In this document: positions 15,561 through 24,713 of the stretch, piece after piece
Layout: every line of letters begins with the position of its first letter
Position numbering within the stretch: position 1 is the first letter of the stretch
NCBI RefSeq assembly: GCF_042646165.1
Contig: NZ_JBHRTC010000012.1
Source of the DNA: Microbaculum marinum
GTDB lineage: Bacteria; Pseudomonadota; Alphaproteobacteria; Rhizobiales; Tepidamorphaceae
Length of the DNA: 64,000 nt
Direction: 5' to 3' (one strand)
Position numbers and translations under genes: made by a program
The notes under the pieces: generated by a model
Told to the model about the DNA's origin: nothing
The model's database searches: none
The model's input: the letters and a program-made list of their open reading frames with translations, nothing else

Positions 15561-16289
15561 CTACAACGAGAATTTCAGGATCGCGATCATCGGCCGGTCG
15601 ACTTCCTCGGCCAGTTCCGGCGCGGCCGCCAGTTGCTCCGGGGTCGGCGCCCATTCCACCAAGCGCCGGAACGTGAAACCCTGGTCGACCAGAGTGTTGA
15701 CCGTCGTCGCAAGGGTGCGATGGTACTTCACCACCCCCTCCGCCAGCCAGTTCGTTCGGCGCGCCCCTTCCGCTGAATAGGTAGCGAGCGGCCAGATCCT
15801 GCGACCGCCGGGTCCGGTCATCCAGTCCGGCGACGTCGGCGCCATGAAGATCGGATGCTCGATGCTGAACACCAGCACGCCGCCGGGCCGCAGCGAGCCT
15901 CGGATCGTGCGCGCCAGCCGGGCAAGATCCGGTATGTAGTGGAAGGCCAGGGAACTGTAGGCGAGGTCGAAGGACGCGGCGGGCAGTTCGAGTGTTTCGA
16001 GATCCGCCCGACGATAATCGACGGCAGGATCGTCGGTCGCTTGCCGCGCCCGTGACAGCATGTTCTCCGACAGGTCGACACCGAGGACGTAGGCCGCCCC
16101 CTGCAGCCGCGCCCAGCGTACAAACCAGCCGAATCCACACCCCAGGTCGACAACGCTGCGGCCCGCGAGCGGCGGCAGCAGGTCCCGGAGCGCCGGCCAT
16201 TCCGGCGCGCCCTCAAGCCCGCGAACGGACCGATGCAGACGCGAGTATGCCGCGAAAAAAACCCCGTCGTCATAAATATTCTGGGCCAT
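15561..16289 (-). CDS. Class I SAM-dependent methyltransferase
   Basis: The 242-residue product has the Rossmann-like methyltransferase fold: motif I VVDLGCGFGWF at residues ~46-56, LGVDLSENML for the adenosine-binding acidic loop, YRRADLETLELP as motif II and SFDLAYSSLAFHYI as motif III/IV. The N-terminal YDDGVFFAAYSRL resembles small-molecule methyltransferases of the UbiE/biotin-synthesis type. The substrate is unknown. The gene is convergent with the DUF1045 gene (7 bases apart) and 18 bases downstream of the dehalogenase gene on the same strand, so those two may be co-transcribed. Confidence 0.82.
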   Translation of the reverse strand: MAQNIYDDGVFFAAYSRLHRSVRGLEGAPEWPALRDLLPPLAGRSVVDLGCGFGWFVRWARLQGAAYVLGVDLSENMLSRARQATDDPAVDYRRADLETLELPAASFDLAYSSLAFHYIPDLARLARTIRGSLRPGGVLVFSIEHPIFMAPTSPDWMTGPGGRRIWPLATYSAEGARRTNWLAEGVVKYHRTLATTVNTLVDQGFTFRRLVEWAPTPEQLAAAPELAEEVDRPMIAILKFSL

Positions 16290-16307
16290 TCGCTGCGGCG
16301 CTCCCGG

Positions 16308-17183
16308 CTAGTTTTCCGACAAGAATGCCGCCAGCGCCTGGCCGATCTCGTCGGGGCAGTCCTCCTGGACGAAGTGGATGCCCTTGATCTGCACCTCGCG
16401 CTGGTTTGCCCAGGAGCGGCATATGTCGCGCACCTTCTCGGTCGAGACGATGGCGCCGGGGGTGGCGTTGAGGAACAGCTTCGGGATCGGGCTGTCCTTC
16501 ATGAAGGCGCCGTAGCGCTCGACCAGCGCGACGACGTCGGCCGGTTCGCCCTCGATCGGGATCTGGCGCGGCCAGACCAGCGTCGGCAGGCGCGACTCCG
16601 GTGTCGGGAAGGGGGCCCGGTAGGTGTCCATCTCCTCGCCGGTCAGCTCGCGCAGGATGCTGCGCGGCAGCACGGTCTCGACGAAGAAGTTCTCCTCCAG
16701 CACCAGTTTCTCGCCTTCCTCGCTGCGCAGGCGCCGGAACAGCGTGTCGCGGCCCTCGGGGAAGTCCGCCCACATCCGCGGCGCGACGATCGCCTCCATG
16801 TGGACGATCCCGGCGACGCGATCGGGATTGCGGCGGGCCCAGTCCATGCCGATCGAGGAGCCCCAGTCGTGGATCACCAGGGTGACGCCGGTGAGGTCCA
16901 TCGCCTCGAACCAGGCGTCGGTGACCGCGAGGTGGTCGGCGAGCGTATAGCCGCCTGCCGGCAACGGCCCGGAATTGCCCATTCCGGCGAGATCCGGGGC
17001 CAGGCAGCGGTGGGTCTTCGCCGCGTAGGGGATGATGTTGCGCCACAGGTAGGACGAGGTCGGGTTGCCGTGCAGGAAGACGACCGGCCGTCCGTCCGGC
17101 ACGCCGGTGTCGACATAGGCGATATCGGCGCCGGCGACGGTGATCCGCGACTGCGGATGCGGGCTGCCATAGGCGTCCTTCAT
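16308..17183 (-). CDS. Haloalkane dehalogenase (DhaA/LinB type)
   Basis: The 291-residue alpha/beta hydrolase shows every residue expected of a subfamily II haloalkane dehalogenase: Asn40 in FLHGNPTSS and Trp107 as halide ligands, nucleophile Asp106 in IHDWGSS, catalytic acid Glu130 in VHMEAIV, and base His270 in IKGIHFVQED. These positions nearly coincide with those published for DhaA (N41, D106, W107, E130, H272). It would hydrolyse carbon-halogen bonds of haloalkanes to alcohol plus halide. There is no signal peptide. ATG 17183 is preceded by GGAGGAAGG. The natural substrate is unknown, and the neighbours give no pathway. Confidence 0.9.
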   Translation of the reverse strand: MKDAYGSPHPQSRITVAGADIAYVDTGVPDGRPVVFLHGNPTSSYLWRNIIPYAAKTHRCLAPDLAGMGNSGPLPAGGYTLADHLAVTDAWFEAMDLTGVTLVIHDWGSSIGMDWARRNPDRVAGIVHMEAIVAPRMWADFPEGRDTLFRRLRSEEGEKLVLEENFFVETVLPRSILRELTGEEMDTYRAPFPTPESRLPTLVWPRQIPIEGEPADVVALVERYGAFMKDSPIPKLFLNATPGAIVSTEKVRDICRSWANQREVQIKGIHFVQEDCPDEIGQALAAFLSEN

Positions 17184-17304
17184 GATCCTTCCTCCCCATT
17201 GGCCGGCAGGCGTGCCGCTGCGAACGCGGACATCTATAGCCGCGACGCCGGGTCGATGCAGCCACGGTTTGATTACCGCCGCCTTTCGCTGGACGGGGCG
17301 GAGG

Positions 17305-18183
17305 TCAGCTCTTGCGGACGATGCAGGCTGCGCCGCGGGCCCGCAGCAGGGCGCACAGGTCGGCTGCCTCCTGCTTCGTCTCCGCCGGCACCCTGACGTC
17401 GAAGAACACGGCGGCGCCGCGGCTGCGGTTTCGCGTGCCCACGACCATCGGCGCGCGGTCGGCCAGCACCGCGTCGTAGCGCTGCTGCAGGTTCGAATAG
17501 ATCGACAGGGCGCGGTCGCGCGAGAAGTGCCCGGCGACCTGGGCGCCCCAGGGCGCGGTGGCATCCGGGCCGGCAGTCATGATGGTGCGCGACGGGCGGG
17601 CGATCGAAGCGACGACGTCGAGGCAGCGCGTCGGCCGGGCGCTCTCCGGCGGGTCGGCGGGGACGGGGCCGCCGTCGGGCGCCCGCCAGTCGGTCGCCAT
17701 CCGGCCGGTGATGATCCGCACGAACTGGTGGGTTTCGGCCGGCAGGACATCGGTTCCCGCGAGCCAGCCGGATATCCGGTTCGGGCCGCCGTTATAGGCG
17801 GCCGCGGCCAGGCCGAGATTGCCGAACAGCTCCCGCAGGTCGGTCAGGAAGGACGCGGCGGCGGCGATCGCCGGCTCGGGATCGAACGGATCCGCCAGGC
17901 CGCGTTCGGCCGCCGTCGCCGGCATGAACTGGGCGATGCCCTGGGCACCCTTCGGGCTCACCACCCAGGGACGGAAGCTGCTCTCGCGCCAGATCAGCCT
18001 GGTCAGGAACGACACCGGCAGGCCGTGGTCGCCGGCCGCCTGCTCGATATAGGCGCAGATGTCGGCGCGGCTGGGCGGGGCAGGGGCGGCGGTTTCGACG
18101 CCGTCGGGCGGCGACTCCTCGGCCTGGGCGGCCGAGGTCATCGAAAGCCAGGCGGCAAGGACGCAACGCGCGATCGTACGCAT
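17305..18183 (-). CDS. Lytic murein transglycosylase with C-terminal SPOR-like region
   Basis: The 292-residue product has a signal peptide (MRTIARCVLAAWLSMTSAAQA) and a goose-lysozyme-like SLT domain at residues ~40-150. LIWRESSFRPWVVSPKGAQG gives the catalytic Glu, followed by GIAQFMPATAAERGL and AAAAYNGGPNRI, all typical of SLT family 1. Residues ~215-290 (GAQVAGHFSRDRALSIYSNL ... ACIVRKS) look like a SPOR peptidoglycan-binding domain. It would cleave glycan strands in the periplasm, possibly at sites of denuded peptidoglycan. ATG 18183 is chosen because it begins the signal peptide; 19 upstream in-frame codons do not fit. Confidence 0.85.
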   Translation of the reverse strand: MRTIARCVLAAWLSMTSAAQAEESPPDGVETAAPAPPSRADICAYIEQAAGDHGLPVSFLTRLIWRESSFRPWVVSPKGAQGIAQFMPATAAERGLADPFDPEPAIAAAASFLTDLRELFGNLGLAAAAYNGGPNRISGWLAGTDVLPAETHQFVRIITGRMATDWRAPDGGPVPADPPESARPTRCLDVVASIARPSRTIMTAGPDATAPWGAQVAGHFSRDRALSIYSNLQQRYDAVLADRAPMVVGTRNRSRGAAVFFDVRVPAETKQEAADLCALLRARGAACIVRKS

Positions 18184-18258
18184 GGCCGACAGGATTTTCC
18201 ATTTGCCGGCAGGTGTAAAGCCGGGTCCGTGCGACGACACGGGCCCGGCGAAGGCCGA

Positions 18259-19239
18259 CTACTGCGGCGGCTGGCTGAGCGGCACCGAGCAGATCATCCG
18301 CGTGTGGCTGGAGTTGAGATAGCAGTTCGCCGGCACGCTGCCGGTCGGCACCGGGTAGGTGTAGACCTGCGTGGGCTGGCTCGCCGCCGCCGCCCCGATC
18401 GCCGCACCCGCCAGCGCGCCGACGCCGGCCGCGACCGCCGCGCCGCTGTTGTAGTGCGGGTAGTAGGGCGGCGGGTAGTAGGGGTGATAGGGCGGATAGT
18501 AGGGATGGTACGGGTGGTAGCCCGGATGATAGGGCGGATAGTAGGGGTGATAGGGATGGTAGCCGGGATGGTAGGCCGGCCGGTAGCCGCCGCCGCCGAA
18601 ATGGGCGAAGCCGGGACCGTGGTCGATGAAGACGGCGACGTCCTGGCCGCCGTCCGGCAACTCGCCCGACAGCACCTTCACGCCGTAGCGGACCGTCGAG
18701 CCCTCGACGGTGGCCGTGGTGAGTTCCACGATCGCCGGCTCCGTGTCCGCCGAGCCGAGCACCGTGACGGCGGCGTTGGGCGGGTCGGTCCGGAAGGTGC
18801 CGTCCGGTTCGTCCCACAGCGAGGCGAAGGTCCCGGTGTCGACCTGGCCGATCAGCCGGTAGGGGCGGTCGCTGAAGAAGATGGTGGCCGGGGCGAGACC
18901 TTCGAGCGTCAGCGTCTGGCCGTCGTAGGACATCGACGCTGCCTGCTGGATGTACTCGTAGGTCGGCTGCGAGGCGCCCTGGGCGCCGGCGCCGGCCGGA
19001 TCGGCGGCCATGCCGGGGGCCATCGGCATGGACGGGTACATGCCGGGATTCTGCTGCATGCCGGGATACATCATCGGCATGCCCGGCTGCATGGGCATCC
19101 CCTGGGCGGCGGGAGCCTGCTGCTGCATCGCGGCCGCCATTTGCGTGCCGGACGCCGCAGGCGCGTCGCCCTGCGCCGCGGCGATGCCGGGACACAGGAC
19201 CGCCAGCATCGCGCCGGCGGCTGCAACTCGTTTGAACAT
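18259..19239 (-). CDS. Exported protein with Met/Gln/Pro-rich and His/Pro/Tyr repeat regions
   Basis: The 326-residue product is not a family I recognise. It has a signal peptide (MFKRVAAAGAMLAVLCPGIA), then a Met/Pro/Gln-rich stretch (GMPMQPGMPMMYPGMQQNPG), a probable beta-rich domain (~95-205), a striking His/Pro/Tyr repeat (YHPGYHPYHPYYPP twice, residues ~225-265), a glycine-zipper-like segment GAAVAAGVGALAGAAIGAAA, and a C-terminal CYLNSSHTRMICSV with two Cys. Met-rich and His-rich stretches are often metal-binding; this is only a suggestion. ATG 19239 is preceded by GGAGGAT. Confidence 0.65.
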   Translation of the reverse strand: MFKRVAAAGAMLAVLCPGIAAAQGDAPAASGTQMAAAMQQQAPAAQGMPMQPGMPMMYPGMQQNPGMYPSMPMAPGMAADPAGAGAQGASQPTYEYIQQAASMSYDGQTLTLEGLAPATIFFSDRPYRLIGQVDTGTFASLWDEPDGTFRTDPPNAAVTVLGSADTEPAIVELTTATVEGSTVRYGVKVLSGELPDGGQDVAVFIDHGPGFAHFGGGGYRPAYHPGYHPYHPYYPPYHPGYHPYHPYYPPYHPYYPPPYYPHYNSGAAVAAGVGALAGAAIGAAAASQPTQVYTYPVPTGSVPANCYLNSSHTRMICSVPLSQPPQ

Positions 19240-19414
19240 TCTCGGATCCTCCAGTTGAGCAGTCCCAGGATAATGCCCCTGCGATTACTGACAATCCGTG
19301 ACGACCGGCGGGACCGGCACCGGCAAATGTGCTCCGGCCCCCCGCCGGGTGTGGAAATCGGCGACGCCAGCGGCTATCTATTCCCGGGCAATCCAACGAA
19401 ACCGCGTGGGCGAC

Positions 19415-19636
19415 ATGAACCGCTACGAACGACCATCAGCGCAGGGCGAGGCGGGCATCCAGTACCTGGATGGCGACTATCGCGTCCTCAAGCCCGGCGG
19501 CTACGTGCTCTGCGCGGTGACGGGGCAGCAGATTCCGCTGACGGAGCTCCGCTACTGGAGCGTCGAGCGGCAGGAAGCCTATGCCGGGCCGGAGATTGCC
19601 GCGCAGCGTTACGAAGAGACCCAGCAGGACCGGTAA
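19415..19636 (+). CDS. DUF2093 family protein
   Basis: This 73-residue protein has the DUF2093 pattern: EAGIQYLDGDYRVLKPGGYV, then LCAVTGQQIPLTELRYWSVE and RQEAYAGPE. It is a small cytoplasmic protein of unknown function, conserved in Hyphomicrobiales beside lpxK, as here. Its stop abuts the lpxK stop with no gap (tail to tail). ATG 19415 begins the conserved region; the longer frame upstream has no conserved features. Confidence 0.85.
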   Translation: MNRYERPSAQGEAGIQYLDGDYRVLKPGGYVLCAVTGQQIPLTELRYWSVERQEAYAGPEIAAQRYEETQQDR

Positions 19637-20653
19637 TCACTGCGGCGCCAGCAGGCGCTCCAGCAGGGCCTGGAACCTGACGGCGCTGGCCTCGTCGAGC
19701 GCCAGCGACACCGGCAGGGCGACGAGCGCCTCCGACAGCGACTTCAGCGCTCCGCCGCGAGGCGATCCGATCCGCACCAGATCCTTCTCGGTGGTGACGG
19801 GAATGGCGCCGCTGCGCCGCTGCATCGCCATCAGGCCGCGCGCGTCGGCCTCCGAATAGCGGTGATGGTCGGCGAAGGGACGCCGCTCCACCACCTGCGC
19901 GCCGATATCCTCGAGCGAGCCGAAGAACTTCTCCGGTCGTCCGATTCCGGCGAACGCCAGTACCGGCCGGCCCGTGAGCGCGGCCGTCATGGCCGGATCG
20001 GGCCGGAGTTCCCCCTTCAGGATATCTGGGGCCGCGACGCCTGCCCCGGCGAGCGCCGACTCCGACCGGTCGCCCGTTCCGATCAGCACCACCGCCTGCG
20101 CACGCGCCAGTTGCGGCCCGAGCGGCAGCCGCAACGGCCCGGCGGGAAACACGTAGCCGTTGCCGACGCCGTAGCCGGCGTCGAAGACCAGCAGCGACAG
20201 GTCCTTGTGGAGCGCGGGGTTCTGGAAGCCGTCGTCCATGACGATGACGTCGCCCAGCGTCGCGGCACGGGCGGCGCCGGCGACCCTGTCCGGGGATACC
20301 ACCGTCGGTGCGGTCCGCGCCAGCAGCAGCGGCTCGTCGCCGACATCGGCGGCCGTGTGGACGGCCGGGTCGACGGTGAGCGCCCCGGCGACCCGTGCGC
20401 CGTAGCCGCGGCTCAGGAAAACCGGCCGGCGGCCGAGCGCCTGCAGGCAGCGTGCCGTCAGGATGGCCGTCGGCGTCTTGCCGGAGCCGCCCAGGGTCGG
20501 ATTGCCGATGCAGACGACAGGGACGGCGGCACGGCTGGTGGGCGCCTTCGCGAACCGGACACGCGCCACGGCGCCGTAGAGCAGCGACAGCGGCCAGAGG
20601 CACATCGCCTGCCAGCTCGGGCGCGTCTCCTGCCAGAACGCCGGGGCGCGCAT
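19637..20653 (-). CDS. lpxK: Tetraacyldisaccharide 4'-kinase
   Basis: LpxK adds the 4'-phosphate in lipid A synthesis at the inner membrane. The 338-residue product starts MRAPAFWQETRPSW with a membrane-associating N-terminus. It has the extended P-loop IGNPTLGGSGKTPTA, followed by VFLSRGYGA, DVGDEPLLLA, VIVMDDGFQN and FADHHRYSEADARGL, all LpxK hallmarks. The start ATG 20653 lies 2 bases after the waaA stop, so the two are translated from one message. Length fits the family (320-350 residues). Confidence 0.93.
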   Translation of the reverse strand: MRAPAFWQETRPSWQAMCLWPLSLLYGAVARVRFAKAPTSRAAVPVVCIGNPTLGGSGKTPTAILTARCLQALGRRPVFLSRGYGARVAGALTVDPAVHTAADVGDEPLLLARTAPTVVSPDRVAGAARAATLGDVIVMDDGFQNPALHKDLSLLVFDAGYGVGNGYVFPAGPLRLPLGPQLARAQAVVLIGTGDRSESALAGAGVAAPDILKGELRPDPAMTAALTGRPVLAFAGIGRPEKFFGSLEDIGAQVVERRPFADHHRYSEADARGLMAMQRRSGAIPVTTEKDLVRIGSPRGGALKSLSEALVALPVSLALDEASAVRFQALLERLLAPQ

Positions 20654-20654
20654 C

Positions 20655-21965
20655 TCACGACCTCCGCGCCGCATCGAGCAGCGGCGCCAGCGCCTCCATC
20701 GACCGGTCCAGCGCACCGGAGAGGCCCAGAACCGCCGCGCTGGCCGCCCTGGCGCGGCGGGAGACGTCTTCGGGAGAGGCGAGGAAGTGGCCGACACGCT
20801 CCGCCAGCGCCTCCGCGCCGGACACCTCGTCGGCTGCGCCGGCAGCATGCAGTGCGGCGAAGATGTCGGTGGTGTTCCTGATGTGCGGGCCGTGCAGGAT
20901 CGCCGTCGACAGCTTGGCCGCCTCGATCGGATTGTGGCCGCCGCTGGCGACCAGCGATCCGCCGACGAAGACGACCGGGGCGAGCCGGTAGACGAGGCCC
21001 ATCTCGCCGATCGTGTCGACGATGTAGACATCGGTCCGCTCGTCCGGCATCCGACCCCGGGAGCGCAGGACCGGAGTCAGGCCGCGCGCCGCCGCGGCCG
21101 CGGCGATCTCCGCGCCGCGCTCGGGATGGCGCGGCGCAAGCACCGTCAGCAGGTCGCGGTGGCGCGGCGACAGATGCAAATGGGTCTCCAGCACCGGCTC
21201 GTCCTCCCCCGCGTGCAGGCTCGCGGCGGCCCATCTCGGCCGGTCGCCGACCGCGGCTGACAGGTCGCGGAGGTCGGCTTCGTCCGCCTCGGGCGCGGGA
21301 ACATCGTATTTCAGGTTGCCGGTGTCGACGACGTTTGCGGCGCCGAGCTGCCGCAGCCGGTCGGCATCAGTGCCGGACTGGGCAAGGCAGATGTCGAAGC
21401 GGCCGAGCATCGCCCTGATCATCGCGGGGCGCTTCTGCCAGCGGGCAAAGGAGCGGTCCGACATGCGCGCGTTGACCTGCGCCAGCCGGCAGCCGCTTTC
21501 GGAGGCCTGGAGGAGAATGTTCGGCCAGATCTCCGACTCGACGAATATCGCCAGGCCCGGCCGCCAGTGGTCCAGGAACCGGCGCACGAAACGCGGGCCG
21601 TCGAGGGGAACGTACTGGTGGACCACCGAGGCGCCGCGGCCGGACAGTTCGCGCAGCCGCGCCTCGGCGATCTGCGCCGATGTCACCGTGCCCGTCGTCA
21701 GCAGCACCGACAGACCGCATCCGCAGGCGATCCGGTCGATCAGCGGCACCACGGATATCGTCTCGCCGACGCTTGCCGCGTGTATCCAGACCAGGGGACC
21801 GTCGGGGCGGTCACGGCTTGCGATGCCGCGGCGCTCGGCAACGCGTTCGGGATCCTCCTTGCCGCGGCGCAGCCGCCAGGCCAACAGCGGTCCGACGAGA
21901 GGATGGCCGATCGAGGTCAGGCCGCGATAGGCGCCGAGCAGGATCGACCGCGGCGCCTCAGGCAT
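20655..21965 (-). CDS. waaA: 3-deoxy-D-manno-octulosonic acid (Kdo) transferase
   Basis: WaaA transfers Kdo from CMP-Kdo to the lipid A precursor. The 436-residue product has the N-terminal half with RRGKEDPERVAERRG (catalytic Glu region), WIHAASVGE, VPLDGPRFVRRFLDHWRPGL and FVESEIWPNIL, and the C-terminal GT-B half with ASLHAGEDE, VLAPRHPERG and FVGGSLVASGGHNPIEAA. Membrane association is likely through the N-terminal helix. It overlaps the upstream acyltransferase gene by 8 bases and lies 2 bases before lpxK. Confidence 0.94.
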   Translation of the reverse strand: MPEAPRSILLGAYRGLTSIGHPLVGPLLAWRLRRGKEDPERVAERRGIASRDRPDGPLVWIHAASVGETISVVPLIDRIACGCGLSVLLTTGTVTSAQIAEARLRELSGRGASVVHQYVPLDGPRFVRRFLDHWRPGLAIFVESEIWPNILLQASESGCRLAQVNARMSDRSFARWQKRPAMIRAMLGRFDICLAQSGTDADRLRQLGAANVVDTGNLKYDVPAPEADEADLRDLSAAVGDRPRWAAASLHAGEDEPVLETHLHLSPRHRDLLTVLAPRHPERGAEIAAAAAARGLTPVLRSRGRMPDERTDVYIVDTIGEMGLVYRLAPVVFVGGSLVASGGHNPIEAAKLSTAILHGPHIRNTTDIFAALHAAGAADEVSGAEALAERVGHFLASPEDVSRRARAASAAVLGLSGALDRSMEALAPLLDAARRS

Positions 21966-22656
21966 CGGCCTTGCCGTCGGCCATCTCGTAGGCGCGCCGC
22001 GTGCAGGTTTCGAGCGATTCCTCGACCCGCCTGCGGTAGGCCTCGAGGCCGTCCCGGTCGGTGTCGGCGGCGACGAAAATCGGGTCGCCGGCGACGGCGG
22101 CGCCGCGGCTGAAGGGCAGGTTGATCGCCGCCTTGTCCCAGCTCTTCATCTCGATGCGCCGGCGCGTGGCGATGGCGACGGGAATGATCGGCCGTCCGGA
22201 CTGCTGCGCGAGCTTGACGATGCCGAGACCCGCGCGCCGCGAGATCTTCGGAACGTCGGCCGTCAGCGCCACGTTGATCCCCTCCTCGAGAGTGGACAGC
22301 ATCTCGCGGAACGCGACGGGGCCGCCCTTGACGTGGAACTTGCCCTTGTTGATGTCGCCGGAGCCCCGGATCGTGCCGATCCCGAGGCGCTGCGCGGTCT
22401 GGGCGTTGATCTCGCCGTCGCGGTGGCGGGAAATCAGCACCCTGGCGCGGTGATAGGGCTTCTTGATGAACGGCATCAGGAAGTGCTGCCCGTGCCAGAA
22501 GGCGAGGATCACCGGCAGGTTGCCGTCGAGGCGCTCGTAGACGTCCGGCGGCTCGACCGTGAAGCGGCTGGTGCGGTAGACGAAGCGCAGGTAGGCGGCA
22601 CCGAAGGCGCCGAGCGAGACCTGCACCCAACGGGCATCAAACAGTCGTTTTCGCAT
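21958..22656 (-). CDS. DUF374 lysophospholipid acyltransferase-like protein
   Basis: The 232-residue product belongs to the DUF374 acyltransferase-like family usually encoded next to waaA in Hyphomicrobiales. Typical segments are ILAFWHGQHFLMPF, VLISRHRDGEINAQ, GIGTIRGSGD, ALTADVPKISRRAGLGIVKL and PIIPVAIATRRR. The H-x4-D acyltransferase motif is represented by SRHRDGE. Transfer of an acyl chain to lipid A/Kdo or a related lipid is inferred from the context, not shown. ATG 22656 starts 4 bases after the stop of the ABC transporter gene. Confidence 0.85.
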   Translation of the reverse strand: MRKRLFDARWVQVSLGAFGAAYLRFVYRTSRFTVEPPDVYERLDGNLPVILAFWHGQHFLMPFIKKPYHRARVLISRHRDGEINAQTAQRLGIGTIRGSGDINKGKFHVKGGPVAFREMLSTLEEGINVALTADVPKISRRAGLGIVKLAQQSGRPIIPVAIATRRRIEMKSWDKAAINLPFSRGAAVAGDPIFVAADTDRDGLEAYRRRVEESLETCTRRAYEMADGKADA

Positions 22657-22660
22657 TGCC

Positions 22661-24559
22661 TCAGGCGTTGGTCGCCTTGGCCGGCGCGCGTTCGGCTCCG
22701 GCGGGCTTCGCCGCCGTGCGCCGGCGCGGCTTGACGGCGGCCGGTGCGGTCCCGGCGACATCGCCGAACTGGGTGCGGTGCAACCGCGCATAGGCGCCGT
22801 CCTTTGCCACGAGCTCGTCGTGGGTGCCGCTCTCGACGATCCGGCCCTTCTCCATGACATGGATCATGTCGGCCTTCTTCACCGTCGACAGGCGGTGGGC
22901 GATCATCACCACCGTGCGCCCCTTGAGCAGGACGTTGAGGCCCTCCTGGATGAGCGCCTCGGATTCGGAGTCGAGCGAGCTGGTCGGCTCGTCGAGCAGC
23001 AGGATCGGCGCGTCGCGCAGCATGGCGCGGGCGAACGCGATGCGCTGGCGCTGACCGCCCGACAGCATGCCGCCAGCCTCGCCGACCGGCGTATCGTACC
23101 CCTTCGGGAAGCTCATGATGAAGTCGTGCGCGACGGCGGCCCTGGCGGCGGCGATGACCTGCTCCTCGCTTGCCCCTTCCGAGCCGTACATGATGTTGTG
23201 GCGGATGGTGTCGTCGAACAGCACCGGGTCCTGGGTGACCAGGGCGCTCGCGAGCCGGACACTGGAGATGGTGGCGTCCTCTATGCACTGGCCGTCGATC
23301 AGGATCCGGCCGGACTGCGGATCATAGAAGCGCAGCAGCAGGTTGAGGACGGTGCTCTTGCCGGCGCCGCTGGACCCGACCAGAGCGATGCGCTTGCCGG
23401 CGGGGACCGTCAGCGACAGGTCGCGCAACACCGCCTCGCCGTCGCGGTAGGAGAAGTTGACGTTCTCGAGCCGGATCTCGCCTTCTGTGACCTTGAGGGG
23501 GGCAGCGCCCGGCTTCTCGGCGACCCGGCTGTCCTGGTCGATGATGCCGAACACGCGGTTTGCCGCGGCGACTCCTTCCTGCAGCATCGTCTGCAGCGCA
23601 GCCACCGCCTTCATCGGCTGGTACATCAGCATGGCGGCGGTGACGAAGCCCATGAACTCGCCGGCGGTCAGGCCGCCGTGGATGCCTTGGTAGCCGCCAT
23701 AGAAGATCGCCAGCGCGAAGCCCACGCCGGTCAGCGCCTCGACGATCGGACCGGACGAGGCCTTGGTGCGCACCGAGCGCATGATGAATTCGAGCGTGCG
23801 GTCGATGATCCGCCGCGCCCGCTCGGTCTCGTGCGCCTCGCGGTCATAGGCCTTGACGACGCGGATGCCGGTCAGCGTCTGCGACACCAGCGAGGACAGG
23901 TCGCCGGTCTCCTGGAACGTCTTGGTGGCGGAGACATGGACGCGCTTGCGCTGGCGGCCGAGCACCCTGAGCGCGAACGGGATGGCGATCACCGCGAAGA
24001 TCGACAGCGTCCAGTCCATGTAGAACATGGCCACGGTCAGCATGATCACCTTGAGGATGTTCTGGCCGAGCGCGACGATGGTCAGGCCGGCGGCCTCGCG
24101 GATCGCCATGACGTCGTTCATGAAGCTCGACAGGAAGCGGCCGGAATGGGTGCGCTGCAGCCAGCCGAGATCGGCCTGGGTCAGCCGCTCGAACATCTCG
24201 ACGCGCAGGTCGGCGACGATGCGGTTGCCGACATAGGCCTGGCCGACGGTGGAGAAGTACTCCGAGACGGCCTTCAGGCCGACCAGGATCACCACCAGCA
24301 CCGGCAGCACGTAGAGCATCGTCTCGTTCTTGCCGAGGAACACCTCGTCGGCGGCCTGCTGCATCAGGAACGGCAGCGAGCCGGTGGCGGCGGCCGACAG
24401 CGCCATCGCCGCGAAACAGCCGCCGAGCAGCTTCTTGCGCGGCAGCAGGTGATCGCGGACGAGCCGGCCGACGACCTGCCACGTCGACAGGTTCGACGTC
24501 TGCAGGCTGTCGTCGGATCTTTCGACCGAAATCGAGTCGCTGAATACGTTCGAGGCCAC
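22661..24559 (-). CDS. MsbA-like ABC exporter (permease fused to ATPase)
   Basis: The 632-residue half-transporter has six membrane helices in residues ~45-330 and a nucleotide-binding domain at ~365-600 with Walker A GSSGAGKST, signature LSGGQRQRIAFARA, Walker B ILLLDEPTSSLDSE and H-loop IAHRLSTVKKADM. Placement in the waaA-lpxK cluster points to lipid A or another lipid as cargo (MsbA role, inner-membrane flipping). After residue ~605 comes an unusual Ala/Lys/Pro/Arg-rich tail (VKPRRRTAAKPAGAERAPAK) not needed by the family. It is upstream of, and 4 bases from, the acyltransferase gene. Confidence 0.88.
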   Translation of the reverse strand: MASNVFSDSISVERSDDSLQTSNLSTWQVVGRLVRDHLLPRKKLLGGCFAAMALSAAATGSLPFLMQQAADEVFLGKNETMLYVLPVLVVILVGLKAVSEYFSTVGQAYVGNRIVADLRVEMFERLTQADLGWLQRTHSGRFLSSFMNDVMAIREAAGLTIVALGQNILKVIMLTVAMFYMDWTLSIFAVIAIPFALRVLGRQRKRVHVSATKTFQETGDLSSLVSQTLTGIRVVKAYDREAHETERARRIIDRTLEFIMRSVRTKASSGPIVEALTGVGFALAIFYGGYQGIHGGLTAGEFMGFVTAAMLMYQPMKAVAALQTMLQEGVAAANRVFGIIDQDSRVAEKPGAAPLKVTEGEIRLENVNFSYRDGEAVLRDLSLTVPAGKRIALVGSSGAGKSTVLNLLLRFYDPQSGRILIDGQCIEDATISSVRLASALVTQDPVLFDDTIRHNIMYGSEGASEEQVIAAARAAVAHDFIMSFPKGYDTPVGEAGGMLSGGQRQRIAFARAMLRDAPILLLDEPTSSLDSESEALIQEGLNVLLKGRTVVMIAHRLSTVKKADMIHVMEKGRIVESGTHDELVAKDGAYARLHRTQFGDVAGTAPAAVKPRRRTAAKPAGAERAPAKATNA

Positions 24560-24713
24560 GCGTTCTTTCCTTCGGCGCCGGCGCGCTCACGGTCGCGATG
24601 GTTGCCGGCGCGTTCTATCCCGTCTTGTCGCCGCCGTCACCTGTGACACGTTGCGTTTGTGCGGCGCCTGTCGCCGAAAAGTCGCACCCGGGGAAGTTGC
24701 CCCGGTGCGGGGG

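Noticed and set aside
22778..24646. 622-residue plus-strand frame opposite the MsbA-like gene
   Set aside because: Antisense shadow; the minus strand has full ABC motifs.
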